Shown here in pieces: positions 19,499 to 20,603 of a stretch of 20,603 bases of DNA (position 1 is its first letter; each line of letters opens with the position of its first letter). Location of the stretch: assembly GCA_000969725.1 (NCBI GenBank), contig JXSR01S034002.1. The stretch is one strand, 5' to 3'. This stretch comes from Ophiothrix spiculata. Its lineage: Eukaryota > Echinodermata > Ophiuroidea > Amphilepidida > Ophiotrichidae. The translations under genes were made by a program, and so were the position numbers. The notes beneath the pieces were generated by a model. It saw only the letters and a program-made list of their open reading frames with translations. It did no database searches and had not been told where the DNA came from.

Positions 19499-20287
19499 TA
19501 GAAAGGTATTTTATCTTTTTTTGGCATTAAAGTAATAATTCCTCTTTTTTGAGAAACAGAAAGTTCACCTTTATTGAATGAGTAGTTGATTGATTCGAGT
19601 AGTGGTTTACTAATATACGCCCAGAAAGTTTTATAGAATTCACAGGGGAGTCCATCTATGCAAGGAGATTTATTATTTGGCATTGATTTTACAGCATTCC
19701 AGCATTCTCGGTTTGACATTTCACCTTCACACAGATTATTGCTGTCATTGTCCAATTTATTTGATTGTGGTTTTAAGAAAATGGAATCCATCAGATTGTC
19801 CCGATCAGGATTTTCATCAGAAGAGTATAGATCCCCATAAAAAGATGCTTCAGCTTTTAATATTTCATCTTGATTCTTGATTTCAACCCCATCAACAACA
19901 AGTTTTTGGATAACCTTTTTTTCAGATCTAGTTTTTTCAAGATTCAAGAAAAATTTACTATTTTTTTCTCCTTCTTCAGCCCATTGAACTCTTGATCTAA
20001 TATAGAAACCTTTGGCCTTTTCTTCAAATATATATTCTAGAGTCTGTTCTTTTTCAACTAATTTGGCTTTTAGATTTTTATCATTTGGGTTTTCTTTCAA
20101 CCTTAGATCAATATCGTTTATTTCGTTAACCAATTCTTTTATAACCTTATCAGTATATTTTCTTTTTTTCGATGCGAATTGAATGGTGCAGTTACGCACA
20201 TTCATTTTGATCATTTCCAAAATTGTATTTGGATTATTCTCTTTGCATTCGTTAATTGTTGCATGAATGTTTTCTTTCACTAATTTA
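19499..20287 (-). pseudogene. LINE ORF2, linker and first reverse transcriptase blocks
   Basis: This open stretch of about 263 codons begins inside ORF2. The apparent ATG at 20301 and the first five codons lie in the neighbouring mariner terminus, so it is not the true start. Recognisable pieces are the charged linker with VQWAEEGEKNSKFFLNLEK (about residues 105-123 counted from that ATG), the motif NNKSPCIDGLPCEFYKTFW (209-227) that opens the RT domain, and RGIITLMPKKDK (253-264). The motif normally has glycine where this copy has cysteine (SPCIDG instead of SPGxDG), a one-base G-to-T change. The frame is cut after IPFY by the mariner. Skipping that element with one TA continues in frame into LKNWRPLSLLN. 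Confidence 0.88.
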
Positions 20288-20603
20288 CGAGGGTCATTCA
20301 AAACGTTCTACCTGTTGTTTCATAACTTTTGTTTTATTAAAGGTAGCTACTTGAAAATTGGCAAAAATATATCTAAGAATGTCATCTACATATGGCGAAA
20401 CAATCATATCAATATCTTTTCTAGATTTTTGTAAGTTACCTAAAAGCCACAGTAAGGTTCCGGTACACCGGAAACGGGTGAAATATCTAATGGCATTGCA
20501 CCTGAAACTATATGTGCAGCTAAGGGATGAACAAACATCTGTATTCCCAGAATTTATGAAAGTTACAGAACAAATTTGAAATGAAAGTGTACCTAACAGT
20601 CCA
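20288..20603. mobile_element. second mariner-type copy, truncated by the window edge
   Basis: Directly after TA at 20286-20287 the sequence reads CGAGGGTCATTCAAAACGTT and stays alignable with the reversed right part of the 18443-19498 element to the end of the window (AGTGTACCTAACAGT against AGTGTAACTAACAGT). It is therefore a separate copy of the same family in opposite orientation, inserted in the same LINE. The rest of it and the remaining 5' part of the LINE lie outside the window. The 73-codon frame at 20358-20579 lies in the segment shared by both copies, but its counterpart in the other copy diverges strongly in sequence, so a protein is not supported. Confidence 0.85.

Larger units (their letters stand above)
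18441..19500. mobile_element. mariner-type non-autonomous element, complete, inserted in LINE RT domain
   Basis: The ends are CGAGGGTCATTCAAAAAGTT (18443 on) and its near-complement at 19498, each next to a TA (18441-18442 and 19499-19500) as for Tc1/mariner insertions. The inverted repeats are unusually long: similarity continues inward for about 205 bp on each side, to the shared ACCGGAAACGG. By eye the arms are roughly 75-80% alike, and the right arm has a small duplication of GTTCTGTT. The 1056-bp body shows no transposase: no frame above about 75 codons and no mariner catalytic motif. Its family is inferred from the TA target and the end sequence. Frames at 18753-18974 and 19195-19386 are not called as genes. 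Confidence 0.88.
15909..20287 (-). mobile_element. L1/Tx1-type LINE retrotransposon, 5' part outside the window, interrupted by mariner insertions
   Basis: The element runs on the minus strand. Its ORF2 carries reverse transcriptase motifs in the usual order and a C-terminal CCHC knuckle, followed by an untranslated region, an AATAAA signal and a poly(A) tail (17 T on the plus strand at 15909-15925). That layout fits the L1/Tx1 group, common in aquatic animals. The apurinic-endonuclease domain expected upstream would lie past the second mariner, beyond the right edge. One 1056-bp mariner-type element splits the RT domain and another interrupts the coding sequence at 20287. About five frameshifts are present, so this copy is not functional as read. 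The target duplication cannot be checked because the 5' end is missing. Confidence 0.9.

Noticed and set aside
20238..20301. ATG at 20301 as the start of a LINE protein
   Set aside because: The first codons lie within the mariner terminus; LINE homology begins only at 20287.

Overview
The window looks like AT-rich, gene-poor metazoan nuclear DNA, probably from a marine invertebrate. The evidence is degenerate CCCTAA (metazoan telomere-type) repeats, tRNA-derived SINE sequence, an L1/Tx1-type LINE, mariner-type elements and several short terminal-inverted-repeat (TIR) elements. No bacterial gene organisation is present: no packed ORFs, operons, rRNA genes or CRISPR. I cannot name the species. 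I found no host protein-coding gene or exon that I could defend, and all recognisable coding sequence is transposon-derived.

Layout. 1-2300: unassigned AT-rich DNA with an interstitial telomere-like tract (1023-1162). 2360-2450: degraded tRNA-like sequence on the minus strand. 2854-3208: a 347-bp non-autonomous element flanked by TTAA. 3984-4036: a G-rich patch. 4437-4822 and 7606-7991: two direct copies of a 386-bp dispersed repeat. 5402-5650: a long foldback with an embedded direct repeat. 8420-8625: a degenerate C-rich array. 9133-9803: a second TTAA element. 10017-10291: five 55-bp tandem repeats. 10547-10773: a tRNA-derived SINE (minus). 10881-11849: a TIR element with a four-times repeated motif in alternating orientation. 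12273-12811: a possible third TTAA element. 13680-14490: a region dense in GTGTCA/TGACAC with a 106-bp partial duplication. 14618-14817: a palindrome cluster. 15465-15692: an inverted repeat.

The right-hand 4.7 kb is a nest. A minus-strand L1/Tx1-type LINE runs from beyond the right edge down to a poly(A) tail at 15909-15925, with an AATAAA signal just before it. Its ORF2 keeps the reverse transcriptase motifs (including FEKAFD and YADD) and the C-terminal CCHC knuckle. About five frameshifts break it, but I see no in-frame nonsense codon between them. A 1056-bp mariner-type element (18443-19498) sits in the RT domain at a TA; removing it with one TA restores the frame exactly. A second copy of the same family starts at 20288 and runs off the window, at another TA in the same LINE.

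The elements do not form a pathway. The window reads as a layered record of insertions: LINE first, mariners later. The DNA elements seen here have no recognisable transposase, so they would have depended on enzymes encoded elsewhere.
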